A DNA stretch of 64,000 nt from Streptomyces sp. NBC_01298 (GTDB lineage Bacteria > Actinomycetota > Actinomycetes > Streptomycetales > Streptomycetaceae), in NCBI RefSeq assembly GCF_035978755.1, contig NZ_CP108414.1, positions 6,634,001-6,698,000 on the forward strand. The letters run 5' to 3'. The notes under the pieces were generated by a model, which was given only the letters and a program-made list of their open reading frames with translations, did not search any database and was not told the DNA's origin. Positions 52,348-64,000 of the stretch are shown piece after piece; position 1 is the first letter of the stretch; the number at the start of each line of letters is the position of its first letter. A program made the translations under genes and the position numbers.

Positions 52348-53330
52348 CGGGGGGTCTCGGTTTCCGGGGTGAGGAGGTCCGCGATGTCCAGGACGTGGTA
52401 GCCGCGCATCGAGGGGAGGCAGCTGCCGCGGACCGGGCCGATCACCGAGGACCAGGCGGCCGGGATGGCGGGGGCGCCGGACATCGCGCCGGCGAGCGCG
52501 CCCGCGACGGCGGCCGTGGTGTCCGCGTCGCGGCCCATGTTGACCGCCATGAGGACGGAGGAGGCGAAGTCGCCGCCGCACGCGGCGAACGCGCCGAAGG
52601 CGAGGCCGACCGCCTCCGGGGCCAGGTCCGTCCAGGGGTAGCCGCCGATGACCACCGCCGAACGCACCGCCCGCTCGCCGCGCGGAGCGGCCGTCACGGC
52701 CCGGCGCAGGGAGCGGGCCGTCCAGGAGTCCGAGGGGATGACCGAGAGGGCCGCCGAGATGACGGAGGCCGCCGAGCCCCCGGCCATCGCCGCCGCGACC
52801 CCCGCCGCGACGGCCTGGCCGCCGTAGATGCCCTCGCCGTCGTGGCTGACGCAGCCGTCGATGGCGACCAGCCGGGCGGCCTCGGCGGGCCGGCCCGCCG
52901 CGAAGACGCCGAAGGGGGCCGCCCGCATGGCCAGACCGTCCGACCAGGCGTGCCGGTGCTGGGCGGAGATGGGGGCCGCCAGGCCCCGGCGGAGGTTCTC
53001 CAGGGTGCCGCGTTCCGAGAAGCCCGCGCCGCGGAACGGGCCTTCGTCCAGGTCCGCGATCCAGTGGTGCCACGCCCGTTCCACGTGCGCGACCGTCAGC
53101 GCCGATCCGTGGCGGGCCAGCAGCAGCCCCGAGAAGATCGCGTACTCGGTGTCGTCCGTGCCCGCCGGGTCGTCCGAGACGAAGCCCTCGATCCGGCCCC
53201 ACTTCGCCCGGATCTCCGACGGCTTCATGTTCTCCGCGGGGGCGCCCAGCGCGTCACCCACCGCGAGTCCGAGAAGAGCGCCCCGGGCCCGTTCGAGGAG
53301 GACCTGCGGATTGCATGCAATCAGCTCCAT
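52344..53330 (-). CDS. ADP-ribosylglycohydrolase-family protein (paralogue 1, operon head)
   Basis: 328 aa. The start is ATG 53330, with GGAGAGG six bases upstream; the frame stays open to 53573 but that part is promoter sequence. LLGLAVGDALGAPAEN, GTDDTEYAIFSG, SHDGEGIYGGQAVAAG and NMGRDADTTAAVAGALAGAMSG give a complete DraG-type dinuclear metal site. It should hydrolyse ADP-ribosyl or related ribosyl bonds in the cytosol. It is the first gene of a seven-gene polycistron in which every junction is a 4-base overlap. Confidence 0.9.
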   Translation of the reverse strand: MELIACNPQVLLERARGALLGLAVGDALGAPAENMKPSEIRAKWGRIEGFVSDDPAGTDDTEYAIFSGLLLARHGSALTVAHVERAWHHWIADLDEGPFRGAGFSERGTLENLRRGLAAPISAQHRHAWSDGLAMRAAPFGVFAAGRPAEAARLVAIDGCVSHDGEGIYGGQAVAAGVAAAMAGGSAASVISAALSVIPSDSWTARSLRRAVTAAPRGERAVRSAVVIGGYPWTDLAPEAVGLAFGAFAACGGDFASSVLMAVNMGRDADTTAAVAGALAGAMSGAPAIPAAWSSVIGPVRGSCLPSMRGYHVLDIADLLTPETETPR

Positions 53331-53599
53331 GGCGCGCCTCTCCACTTGATGGGACTCATATTGAGCCCTTGGGGGATTTGTGCCATGGCATGTGGTTTGT
53401 CGCTCGTCGCGAAACACCCGCCGCGCACCGCCGTCACCCGGTCGCCGATCCCCAAAACCCCAGGTAAGTACGGCCTTCCTTGCTGGCGGGCGGCGAAAAT
53501 CGTGCGTAGTTTCGAGGTGTTCAGGGGGAGTGGGTGTCCGCGCGTCGTCCATGGCACAGCTCTGCGCACTCATTCGTACAAAAGGGGAGATAGGCCGAC
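53331..53599. promoter_or_regulatory. Divergent promoter region, glycohydrolase operon / VIT1
   Basis: 269 bp without a gene. It holds the 10-bp palindrome TGCCATGGCA (53381-53390) and an imperfect inverted repeat GGTTTGTCGC / GCGAAACACC just after it. It is AT-richer than its surroundings. I cannot name a regulator. Confidence 0.45.
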
Positions 53600-54331
53600 A
53601 TGTCCATCATCGATATCGAAGCACCGCTTCACACCGCCCACCGCGACAACCACACCCACCGTGACGTCAACGGCGGATGGCTGCGCCCGGCGGTCTTCGG
53701 TGCGATGGACGGGCTCGTCTCCAACCTCGCGCTCATGACCGGCGTGGCCGGCGGCGCCGTCGCCCCGCACGTCATCGTGGTCACCGGCCTGGCCGGCCTC
53801 GCCGCCGGAGCCTTCTCCATGGCGGCGGGGGAGTACACCTCGGTCGCCTCGCAGCGCGAGCTCGTGCTCGCCGAACTGGACATAGAGCGCCAGCAGTTGC
53901 ACAAGCACCCCATCGATGAGATGGAGGAGCTGGCCGAGCTCTACGTCTCGCGCGGCGTCGAGCCGGCGCTGGCCCGCGAGGTGGCCATGCAGCTGTCCCG
54001 CGACCCGGAGCAGGCGCTGGAGATCCACGCCCGCGAGGAGCTCGGGATCGACCCGGACGACCTGCCGTCGCCGATGGTCGCGGCCGTGTCCTCCTTCGGA
54101 TCGTTCGCGCTCGGCGCGCTCGTCCCGCTGCTGCCCTACCTGCTCGGCGTGAGCGTCCTGTGGCCCGCGGTGCTCGCGGCCCTGGTGGGGCTCTTCCTCT
54201 GCGGCGCGGTGGTCTCCCGGGTCACGGCCCGGTCCTGGTGGTACAGCGGGCTGCGCCAGCTCGTCCTGGGTGGCGCGGCCGCGGGTGTGACGTACATCCT
54301 GGGAACCTGGATCGGCGGAGCCGTAGGCTGA
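53600..54331 (+). CDS. VIT1/CCC1-family metal transporter
   Basis: 243 aa from ATG 53600 with AAGGGGAG upstream. WLRPAVFGAMDGLVSNLALMTGVAGG and GLAAGAFSMAAGEYTSVASQREL are the two signature membrane blocks of the VIT1/CCC1 Fe/Mn transporter family. A charged cytosolic helix with many Glu follows (ELDIERQQLHKHPIDEMEEL), then three TM helices. It should export or store Fe2+/Mn2+. It is divergent from the glycohydrolase operon and could share its promoter region. Confidence 0.9.
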   Translation: MSIIDIEAPLHTAHRDNHTHRDVNGGWLRPAVFGAMDGLVSNLALMTGVAGGAVAPHVIVVTGLAGLAAGAFSMAAGEYTSVASQRELVLAELDIERQQLHKHPIDEMEELAELYVSRGVEPALAREVAMQLSRDPEQALEIHAREELGIDPDDLPSPMVAAVSSFGSFALGALVPLLPYLLGVSVLWPAVLAALVGLFLCGAVVSRVTARSWWYSGLRQLVLGGAAAGVTYILGTWIGGAVG

Positions 54332-54650
54332 CCGTGCAGGGAGTGAGACACTATGCAGTAGGCAACATAAGTAGTCAGTTACTCGGCGGTTTCGAACCTG
54401 TGTCCGCCGGGCATCACTCCCTGGGCGCCGGGCAATGAGGCCCGCCCCGTACCGGGACCTTCGTCCCGTGTCCCGATGGCAGGACACCTGCGAAAGTCCC
54501 CTCTTGCCTGCCCCGTGCAGTGTCCGCATGCTGGAATGGCATATCCGCTTCTCGGGATTGTCGTCATCATGTAATCTGCACGAAATTTCGCAGAGGGCCA
54601 ACGTCGTCCCTCGGCTATGCACATATGCCACGACGACGACGGGAGAGCCG
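54332..54650 (+). other. gltB upstream region (319 bp, no gene)
   Basis: The gltB frame is open back to 54435, but the part before ATG 54651 is AT-rich and lacks coding character. It contains a GlnR-like box at 54571-54586 and several AT-rich stretches (ACATAAGTAGTCAGTTAC) that could hold promoters. No small gene with a ribosome site was seen. Confidence 0.6.
54571..54586 (+). promoter_or_regulatory. GlnR-like binding box upstream of gltB
   Basis: GTAAT-CTGCAC-GAAAT matches the published Streptomyces GlnR half-site pair gTnAc-n6-GaAAc except for the last base of each pentamer. It is 65 bp before the gltB start. GlnR is the global nitrogen regulator of Streptomyces, so control of glutamate synthase by it is reasonable. 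Confidence 0.5.
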
Positions 54651-59250
<4,600 letters not shown>

Positions 59251-59258
<8 letters not shown>

Positions 59259-60711
59259 CCCGAAGGGCTTCCTCACCACCCCCCGCGAGACCGCCTGCAC
59301 CCGTCCTGTGGCCGAGCGCCTCAAGGACTGGAACGAGGTCTACGTTCCGGGCTCGCTGCTGCCGATCATCAGCAAGCAGGCCGGCCGCTGCATGGACTGC
59401 GGCATTCCGTTCTGCCACAACGGCTGCCCGCTCGGGAACCTGATCCCCGAGTGGAACGACTTCGCGTACCGCGAGGACTGGACCGCGGCCTCGGAGCGCC
59501 TGCACGCGACGAACAACTTCCCGGAGTTCACCGGGCGGCTGTGCCCGGCTCCCTGCGAGTCGGCGTGCGTGCTCGGCATCAACCAGCCGGCCGTCACCAT
59601 CAAGAACGTCGAAGTCTCGATCATCGACAAGGCGTGGGACAACGGCGACGTCACCCCCCAGGCGCCCGAGCGCCTGTCGGGCAAGACCGCCGCGGTCATC
59701 GGCTCCGGCCCGGCGGGTCTCGCCGCGGCCCAGCAGCTGACCCGGGCCGGCCACACCGTGGTGGTGTACGAGCGCGCCGACCGCATCGGCGGGCTGCTGC
59801 GCTACGGCATCCCCGAGTTCAAGATGGAGAAGGTGCACATCAACCGCCGCATCGAGCAGATGCGCGCGGAGGGCACCAAGTTCCGTACCGGCGTCGAGGT
59901 CGGCCGCGACATCACCGCCACCGACCTGCGCAAGCGGTTCGACGCGGTCGTCATCGCGGCGGGCGCGACGATCTCCCGCGACCTCCCGGTCCCGGGCCGC
60001 GACCTGAACGGCATCCACTTCGCGATGGAGTACCTCCCCCTCGCGAACAAGGTGCAGGAGGGCGACTTCATGGCGCCCCCCATCACGGCCGAGGGCAAGC
60101 ACGTGGTCGTCATCGGCGGCGGCGACACCGGCGCGGACTGCGTGGGCACCGCCCACCGCCAGGGCGCGGCCTCGGTCACGCAGCTGGAGATCATGCCGCG
60201 TCCCTCCGAGGACCGGCCGACCGGCCAGCCCTGGCCGACCTTCCCCATGCTGTACAAGGTCACCTCTGCTCACGAGGAGGGCGGCGAGCGGATCTACTCC
60301 GTCTCCACCACCCACTTCGAGGGCGACGAGGACGGCAACGTCAAGGCCCTCCACCTCGTCGAGGTCGCCTTCGAGGACGGCAAGCTCGTCCAGAAGCCCG
60401 GCACCGAGCGCGTCCTCCCCGCGCAGCTGGTCACCCTGGCGATGGGCTTCACCGGCACCGACCAGGAGAACGGCCTCACGGCGCAGTTCGGCCTGGCGAT
60501 GGACGCCCGCGGCAACATCGAGCGCGACGCCTCCTACGCGACCAACGTCGACGGCGTCTTCGTCGCCGGCGACGCCGGCCGCGGCCAGTCGCTCATCGTC
60601 TGGGCCATCGCGGAAGGCCGCTCGGCCGCCCGCGGCGTGGACCGCTTCCTGACCGGCACCAGCGCCCTCCCGTACCCGGTCAAGCCGACGGACCGCTCGA
60701 TCACCGTCTGA
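59251..60711 (+). CDS. gltD: Glutamate synthase (NADPH) small subunit
   Basis: 486 aa. ATG 59251 lies inside the last codons of gltB. N-terminal Cys motifs [17 protein letters not shown] and [13 protein letters not shown] bind 4Fe-4S clusters. FAD-binding [14 protein letters not shown] and NADPH-binding [13 protein letters not shown] follow, with the closing FAD block [19 protein letters not shown]. It feeds electrons from NADPH to GltB. The gene ends before a hairpin. Confidence 0.98.
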
Positions 60712-60820
60712 TCCTCGACGCCGTGCTCGCACCGTCGGGTGGTCATTGAGGTTGAGCAGTACCCCCGGCCCGGGCCGGGACCCCTCATACGGTCCGTACA
60801 ACGGTGTACGGGACTCTGAC

Positions 60821-60862
60821 ACAACGCCCGCCACGTCCCCGACCAGGGGTGGCGGGCGTTGT
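60821..60862. terminator. Terminator hairpin between gltD and GntR gene
   Basis: ACAACGCCCGCCAC pairs with GTGGCGGGCGTTGT (14 bp) and is extended inside by CCC/GGG past a GT bulge. It serves the convergent gltD and GntR genes. Most of it lies in a 51-bp block duplicated at 62461. Confidence 0.83.
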
Positions 60863-60874
60863 GGCGTTCCGGGG
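60824..60874. repeat. 51-bp exact direct repeat, left copy
   Basis: Identical over 51 bases to 62461-62511, in the same orientation. The two copies flank the pair of GntR/UTRA genes and the ATPase-gene remnant. Confidence 0.93.
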
Positions 60875-60877
60875 CAG

Positions 60878-61660
60878 TCAGGCTTCGGGCGTGAACTCGT
60901 ACTGGAGCTCGTACAGGTGGCTCGCCTTCAGCATCACGGTGACCTCGATCGGCTGCGTCTCCGCTCCGTACACCGTACGGAGGGTCCGCAGGACGGGCAG
61001 GTCGCCGGGCAGCCGTAGGGCGGTGTACTGCTCCTGGGTCGCGACGCGGGCGGAGAGCCGGTCCACGCTGCGGTGGGGCGGGAAGCCGAGCTCGGCCAGG
61101 AGGGTCGGAGTGCCGCCACGGATTCGGCGGGGTTCCGCCAGGGCGGTGCCGCGTGCGAGGTCGGGCGGGTAGTACGAGCTCACCAGCTCGGCGGGTTCGC
61201 CGTCGATGCTCAGGAGTTGGTGCCTGCACACGGCGGGGCTGCCCACCGCGAGGCCGAGCGCGGCAGCGACGTCGCCGACGACCGGGACCTCTTCCACCGC
61301 CAGCAGGGTGCTGTGAGCCGCGCGGGCCGGTTCCGACGCTTCGGCGAGCCATGGGTAGGCGGCCCCGTCCACAGCCGGTGTCAGGGAGCCGGCCGGGCGA
61401 ACGGTCCGTTGCCGGGTGTCCCGTACGGTCACGGCCGAGCCCGCACGGCCCAGAGCCAGTCCCTCGTCCTTGAGGAGCTGGACGGCCTTCTGGATCGTGG
61501 CGTTGGAGGCGTCGAACCGGGCTTTCAGCCGCGCGGTCGAAGGCAGCTTCGATCCGGGCGCGAGGCCGCCGCTCATGATCTCGTCCCGCAGATCGGCGGC
61601 GATGCGGGCGTGGAGCGGCCGGGGGTCGGGGCCTGCGGCTTCGGAAGGGGACAGGGTCAT
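60878..61660 (-). CDS. GntR-family regulator with UTRA domain (HutC type)
   Basis: 260 aa. The N-terminal winged helix (~14-80) has IAADLRDEIMSGGLAPGSKLPS and KARFDASNATIQKAVQLLKDEGL. The UTRA effector domain (~95-250) includes RHQLLSIDGEPAELVSSYYPPDLARGT and IRGGTPTLLAELG. Its ATG overlaps the stop of the upstream UTRA-only gene. The ligand is unknown; HutC-type regulators bind sugars, amino acids or related compounds. Confidence 0.92.
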   Translation of the reverse strand: MTLSPSEAAGPDPRPLHARIAADLRDEIMSGGLAPGSKLPSTARLKARFDASNATIQKAVQLLKDEGLALGRAGSAVTVRDTRQRTVRPAGSLTPAVDGAAYPWLAEASEPARAAHSTLLAVEEVPVVGDVAAALGLAVGSPAVCRHQLLSIDGEPAELVSSYYPPDLARGTALAEPRRIRGGTPTLLAELGFPPHRSVDRLSARVATQEQYTALRLPGDLPVLRTLRTVYGAETQPIEVTVMLKASHLYELQYEFTPEA

Positions 61661-62205
61661 GCGACCTCGATGTCGATCTCGTACCGCAGTTGCTGGCGTC
61701 CGGCAGGCATGATCATCACGTCGGCCTGGATCGGCCGGCCCGCGGAGTCATAGGTGGTGCGGGCGAGTTGGAGGACCGGCTCGACCGGCCCGAGGCGCAG
61801 TTGCTCCTGTTCCTCGGGTCCCGGCATCCGGGCCGTCACGTTCTCGACCGCCCGTACGCCGATGTATCCCAGCCCGGCCAGCAGGGTCACCGCACCACCT
61901 CGGATCTTCGCGGTTCCGGCCAGAGGGGTGCCCGCGGCGATGTCGGCAGGGTAGTAGGTGTCGGTCAATTCGGTTGGTTGGCCGTCGAGTTCGATGATCC
62001 GGCGGCGGGCGATGACGGTCTCCCCGCTCGCGAGGTCGAGCATCAGGGCGACCTCGGCCGGGGTGTCGGCCTCGCCGGCGTGCAGGATGCGCTGCGCGCC
62101 GCGGCGGCCCGCGGCCTCGGCCTCGGCGGTCCAGGCGTCTGAGGCCCCGTCGGCGCGCGGGGTCAGGTAAGGCATCGACGTGCTGGTCCATCCGCTGCCG
62201 TTCAC
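61657..62205 (-). CDS. UTRA-domain protein lacking the GntR DNA-binding domain
   Basis: 182 aa from GTG 62205, with AGGAGG four bases upstream. It is almost entirely a UTRA domain (RRRIIELDGQPTELTDTYYPADIAAGT, KIRGGAVTLLAGLG, LARTTYDSAGRPIQADVMIMP), parallel to the second half of the next gene. No winged helix is visible in front, and none was recognised in the other frames upstream. It may be a truncated regulator or a partner that forms heterodimers with the full GntR protein encoded after it (ATGA overlap). Confidence 0.85.
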   Translation of the reverse strand: MNGSGWTSTSMPYLTPRADGASDAWTAEAEAAGRRGAQRILHAGEADTPAEVALMLDLASGETVIARRRIIELDGQPTELTDTYYPADIAAGTPLAGTAKIRGGAVTLLAGLGYIGVRAVENVTARMPGPEEQEQLRLGPVEPVLQLARTTYDSAGRPIQADVMIMPAGRQQLRYEIDIEVA

Positions 62206-62297
62206 GCTGCCTCCTGAGTGTCCGTCGAGCTCTGGCGGTGCCCACGTTAAGCGACGCCTTCGCGCGATCCCAGCCTGCAACCTTGCTGGCTTTCGCG

Positions 62298-62441
62298 AAT
62301 AGCGATACGTCCTGTGTGGCCTTGGAAGCCCGGAGCGGCCGGGGGCTGTGGCTGGTGGCCGAGCTTGCGGACGAGTTCAAGATCCGCGACGAGTGAGTGG
62401 GCAAGACGGTCTGGGCTGGATTCAAGCTGGGCTCGGCGTGA
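62298..62441 (+). pseudogene. Remnant of an anti-sigma/HATPase-type ATP-binding protein
   Basis: The frame reads ARSGRGLWLVAELADEFKI, then RDE, a TGA at 62394-62396 and, without a frame change, VGKTVWAGFKLGSA and a stop. SGRGLWLV-x-LAD followed by GKTVWA-F is the C-terminal end of RsbW-like ATPases common in Streptomyces. The N-terminal ~100 residues are gone and an in-frame stop interrupts the end. No ribosome site is present. Confidence 0.7.
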
Positions 62442-62460
62442 GGTGAGTGACGGTGACACC

Positions 62461-62511
62461 ACGCCCGCCACGTCCCCGACCAGGGGTGGCGGGCGTTGTG
62501 GCGTTCCGGGG
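62461..62511. repeat. 51-bp exact direct repeat, right copy
   Basis: Identical to 60824-60874. It includes most of the hairpin stem (ACGCCCGCCAC / GTGGCGGGCGT), so it can act as a second terminator before the next gene. Confidence 0.93.
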
Positions 62512-62627
62512 GCGGGGCCGTTCGCCGGGCCGAGCTGCGGGGACCGTGGGGGCGGGTTATCAAGGGGGGTGAAGGCGAGCCCGGTGGGTGTGGGGGTCGC
62601 CGCCGCCCACGCTGAGGAGTGCTTCCC

Positions 62628-64000
62628 GTGGAGTTCGAGGTCAATGGCGTCCCCTGTGCGGTGGACGTGGACGGTGATCCGGCCGCCGTCGAGGTGGTGC
62701 GGGAGCGGTTGGGGCTGACCGGGACCAAGGTGGTCTGCGCCGGCGGGGTGTGCGGGGCGTGCACGATCCAGGTCGACGGGGAGCCCCGGGTGGCCTGTCT
62801 GACGCCGGCCGCGCGGCTGGGCGGGCGGCGGGTGACGACCGTGGAGGGGCTGGCCGGTCACCCGGTCGGGCGTGCCTTCGCCGGGGAGGACGCCTTGCAG
62901 TGCGGTTACTGCACGCCCGGGTTCGTGGTCGAGGCGGCCGCGTTCTTCGAACGGTGGCGGGCCGCGCACGGAAGGCGCAGGCCGGGGCGGGAGGAGATCG
63001 CGGAGGCGCTGGCGGGGCACCTGTGCCGGTGTGGCGCCTACGAGGGGATCTTCAGCGCCGTCGCGGCGGCGTGTGCGGGGGAGTACGACGGGGAGGCGGG
63101 CGCCGTTCCGCGCGCCGAGGCTCCCGAGAAGGTCGACGGGTCCGCGCGGTACACCACCGACCAGCGGGCCGAGGGGCTGCTGGAGGGGGTGATCATCCGG
63201 TCGCCGCACGCGCACGCGTACGTACGGTCCCTTGAGGCCGGGGATGTCGCCGTGGTGCCGCTGCTTCCGCCCGACGGCGTGGTGCGGTACGTCGGGCAGC
63301 CCGTTGCGGCGGTCGCGGCGGCGGACCGGGCCTCCGCGCGGGCGGCCGCCGCGCGGGTCACGGTGGAGTACGAGGTGCTGCCGGCCGCACTCGACGTGGG
63401 CCGGTCCCGGGCCGGTGAGGGGCCGCTGGTCTACGAGGACAAGGCGGCGCGGAAGCTGGCGCCCGGGTCGGGGGAGGCTCCTCAGCTGACGCCCGCCCGC
63501 TGGCGCGGGAACCGGCGGGGACCCTCCGCCATGAGCAAGCGGCCCGCCACGGCCGTGCGCCGCATCGTGGAGGCCCGTAAGAACAGCCCCGAGCGGGTGG
63601 TCGAGGGGCTGTTCACCACCGCCGCGCAGAGCCATACGCCGCTCGAACCGCACGCCTGTCTCGCGGAGTGGGTCGACGGCGCCCTCCACCTGGAGGTGTC
63701 CACGCAGTCGGTCAGGCAGGTGGCCGTGCTCGCCGCCGAGCGCTTCGGCGTGCCCCTCGAACAGGTGCGGGCCCGGGCCGTCCACGTGGGCGGAGGCTTC
63801 GGCTGCAAGATGGGGCTGACCTCCGACGTCGTGGCCGCGGTGGAGTTGGCCCGGCTGCACGGCGCCCCGGTACGGGTGGTGCTGGACCGGGACGAGGAGC
63901 TCACCGACGGCGGGTACCGGCCCGGGACCCGGATCCGGCTGGCGATGACCGCGGACGCCGAGGGCGGGCTGAGCGCGCTGGCCATGGACGTGGACACCGA
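62628..64000 (+). CDS. Xanthine-dehydrogenase-type fused [2Fe-2S]/molybdopterin enzyme, 5' part
   Basis: At least 457 codons from GTG 62628 (GAGGAG eight bases upstream), running off the window. Residues 1-~75 are a plant-type ferredoxin domain (VVCAGGVCGACTIQVDG, then ACL). Next is the second [2Fe-2S] domain (LQCGYCTPGF and HLCRCGAYEG). After ~150 a molybdopterin-binding domain starts (KVDGSARYTTDQ, GVIIRSPHAHA, YVGQPVAAVAA, HVGGGFGCKMG). Iron-sulfur and Mo domains are joined in one chain and no FAD domain lies between them. It belongs to the xanthine/aldehyde oxidase family; the substrate is unknown. Confidence 0.9.
   Translation, partial: MEFEVNGVPCAVDVDGDPAAVEVVRERLGLTGTKVVCAGGVCGACTIQVDGEPRVACLTPAARLGGRRVTTVEGLAGHPVGRAFAGEDALQCGYCTPGFVVEAAAFFERWRAAHGRRRPGREEIAEALAGHLCRCGAYEGIFSAVAAACAGEYDGEAGAVPRAEAPEKVDGSARYTTDQRAEGLLEGVIIRSPHAHAYVRSLEAGDVAVVPLLPPDGVVRYVGQPVAAVAAADRASARAAAARVTVEYEVLPAALDVGRSRAGEGPLVYEDKAARKLAPGSGEAPQLTPARWRGNRRGPSAMSKRPATAVRRIVEARKNSPERVVEGLFTTAAQSHTPLEPHACLAEWVDGALHLEVSTQSVRQVAVLAAERFGVPLEQVRARAVHVGGGFGCKMGLTSDVVAAVELARLHGAPVRVVLDRDEELTDGGYRPGTRIRLAMTADAEGGLSALAMDVDT

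Larger units (their letters stand above)
62206..62627. other. 422-bp region with gene remnant and repeat, no intact gene
   Basis: Holds the ATPase-gene remnant (62298-62441) and the right 51-bp repeat (62461-62511). The last ~115 bases before the xanthine-dehydrogenase-type gene are G-rich, with no gene recognised. The region looks like a site of past rearrangement. Confidence 0.65.

Noticed and set aside
60791..60814. Operator GGTCCGTACA / TGTACGGGAC near the GntR genes
   Set aside because: Arms match only 8 of 10 and it is downstream of both flanking genes, not at a promoter.

Overview
High-GC DNA whose gene content, frequent 4-base start/stop overlaps and GTG starts point to a Streptomyces (or close relative) chromosome core. 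From memory, the order rluD - dnaE - his genes - trp genes - lgt - gltBD resembles the S. coelicolor SCO20xx region read in reverse. That is recollection, not a search result. I see no rRNA, tRNA, CRISPR array, prophage or insertion sequence.

Layout. 1-9.8 kb: end of an RluA-type pseudouridine synthase, a GNAT acetyltransferase, a CPA1 Na+/H+ antiporter, a DUF4328 protein, a LegB-like dehydratase coupled to a MurG paralogue, a divergent OmpR-type two-component system, an MscS channel and a dienelactone-hydrolase-like protein. 9.8-15.8 kb (minus strand): secreted M43 metalloprotease, Tat-exported PhoD phosphatase, membrane-anchored DsbA-like protein, an orphan membrane protein and a DUF2252 protein. 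15.9-27 kb: dnaE, a 56-aa protein, a NYN-domain protein, an ABC exporter, DUF2567, YbaK, a Lon-N-domain protein and a beta-helix-like membrane protein.

27-44 kb is the amino-acid core. It runs hisD-hisC-hisB-(55-aa membrane protein)-hisH-priA-ridA-hisF-MFS, then hisI-trpE-TIGR02234-HGxxPAAW-DUF2752, then trpC-trpM-trpB-trpA, then a second DsbA-like protein and lgt. The HisA gene has PriA-type motifs, which would explain why no trpF is present. trpD, trpG, hisG and hisE are not in the window.

44-53 kb is a minus-strand polycistron of seven genes joined by 4-base overlaps: four ADP-ribosylglycohydrolase-family paralogues, a PfkB/ribokinase, a CaiB/BaiF CoA-transferase and a CitE-like lyase. 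Two paralogues carry long Pro-rich leaders that have absorbed inverted copies of a Streptomyces-type dispersed repeat, and one has lost a metal ligand. This is the best candidate for an uncharacterised system. A VIT1-type metal transporter is divergent from it.

54-64 kb: gltBD with a GlnR-like box upstream, a pair of coupled GntR/UTRA genes (one lacking the DNA-binding domain) bracketed by a 51-bp exact direct repeat, a decayed ATPase gene remnant, and the start of a fused [2Fe-2S]-molybdopterin xanthine-dehydrogenase-type enzyme that runs off the window.
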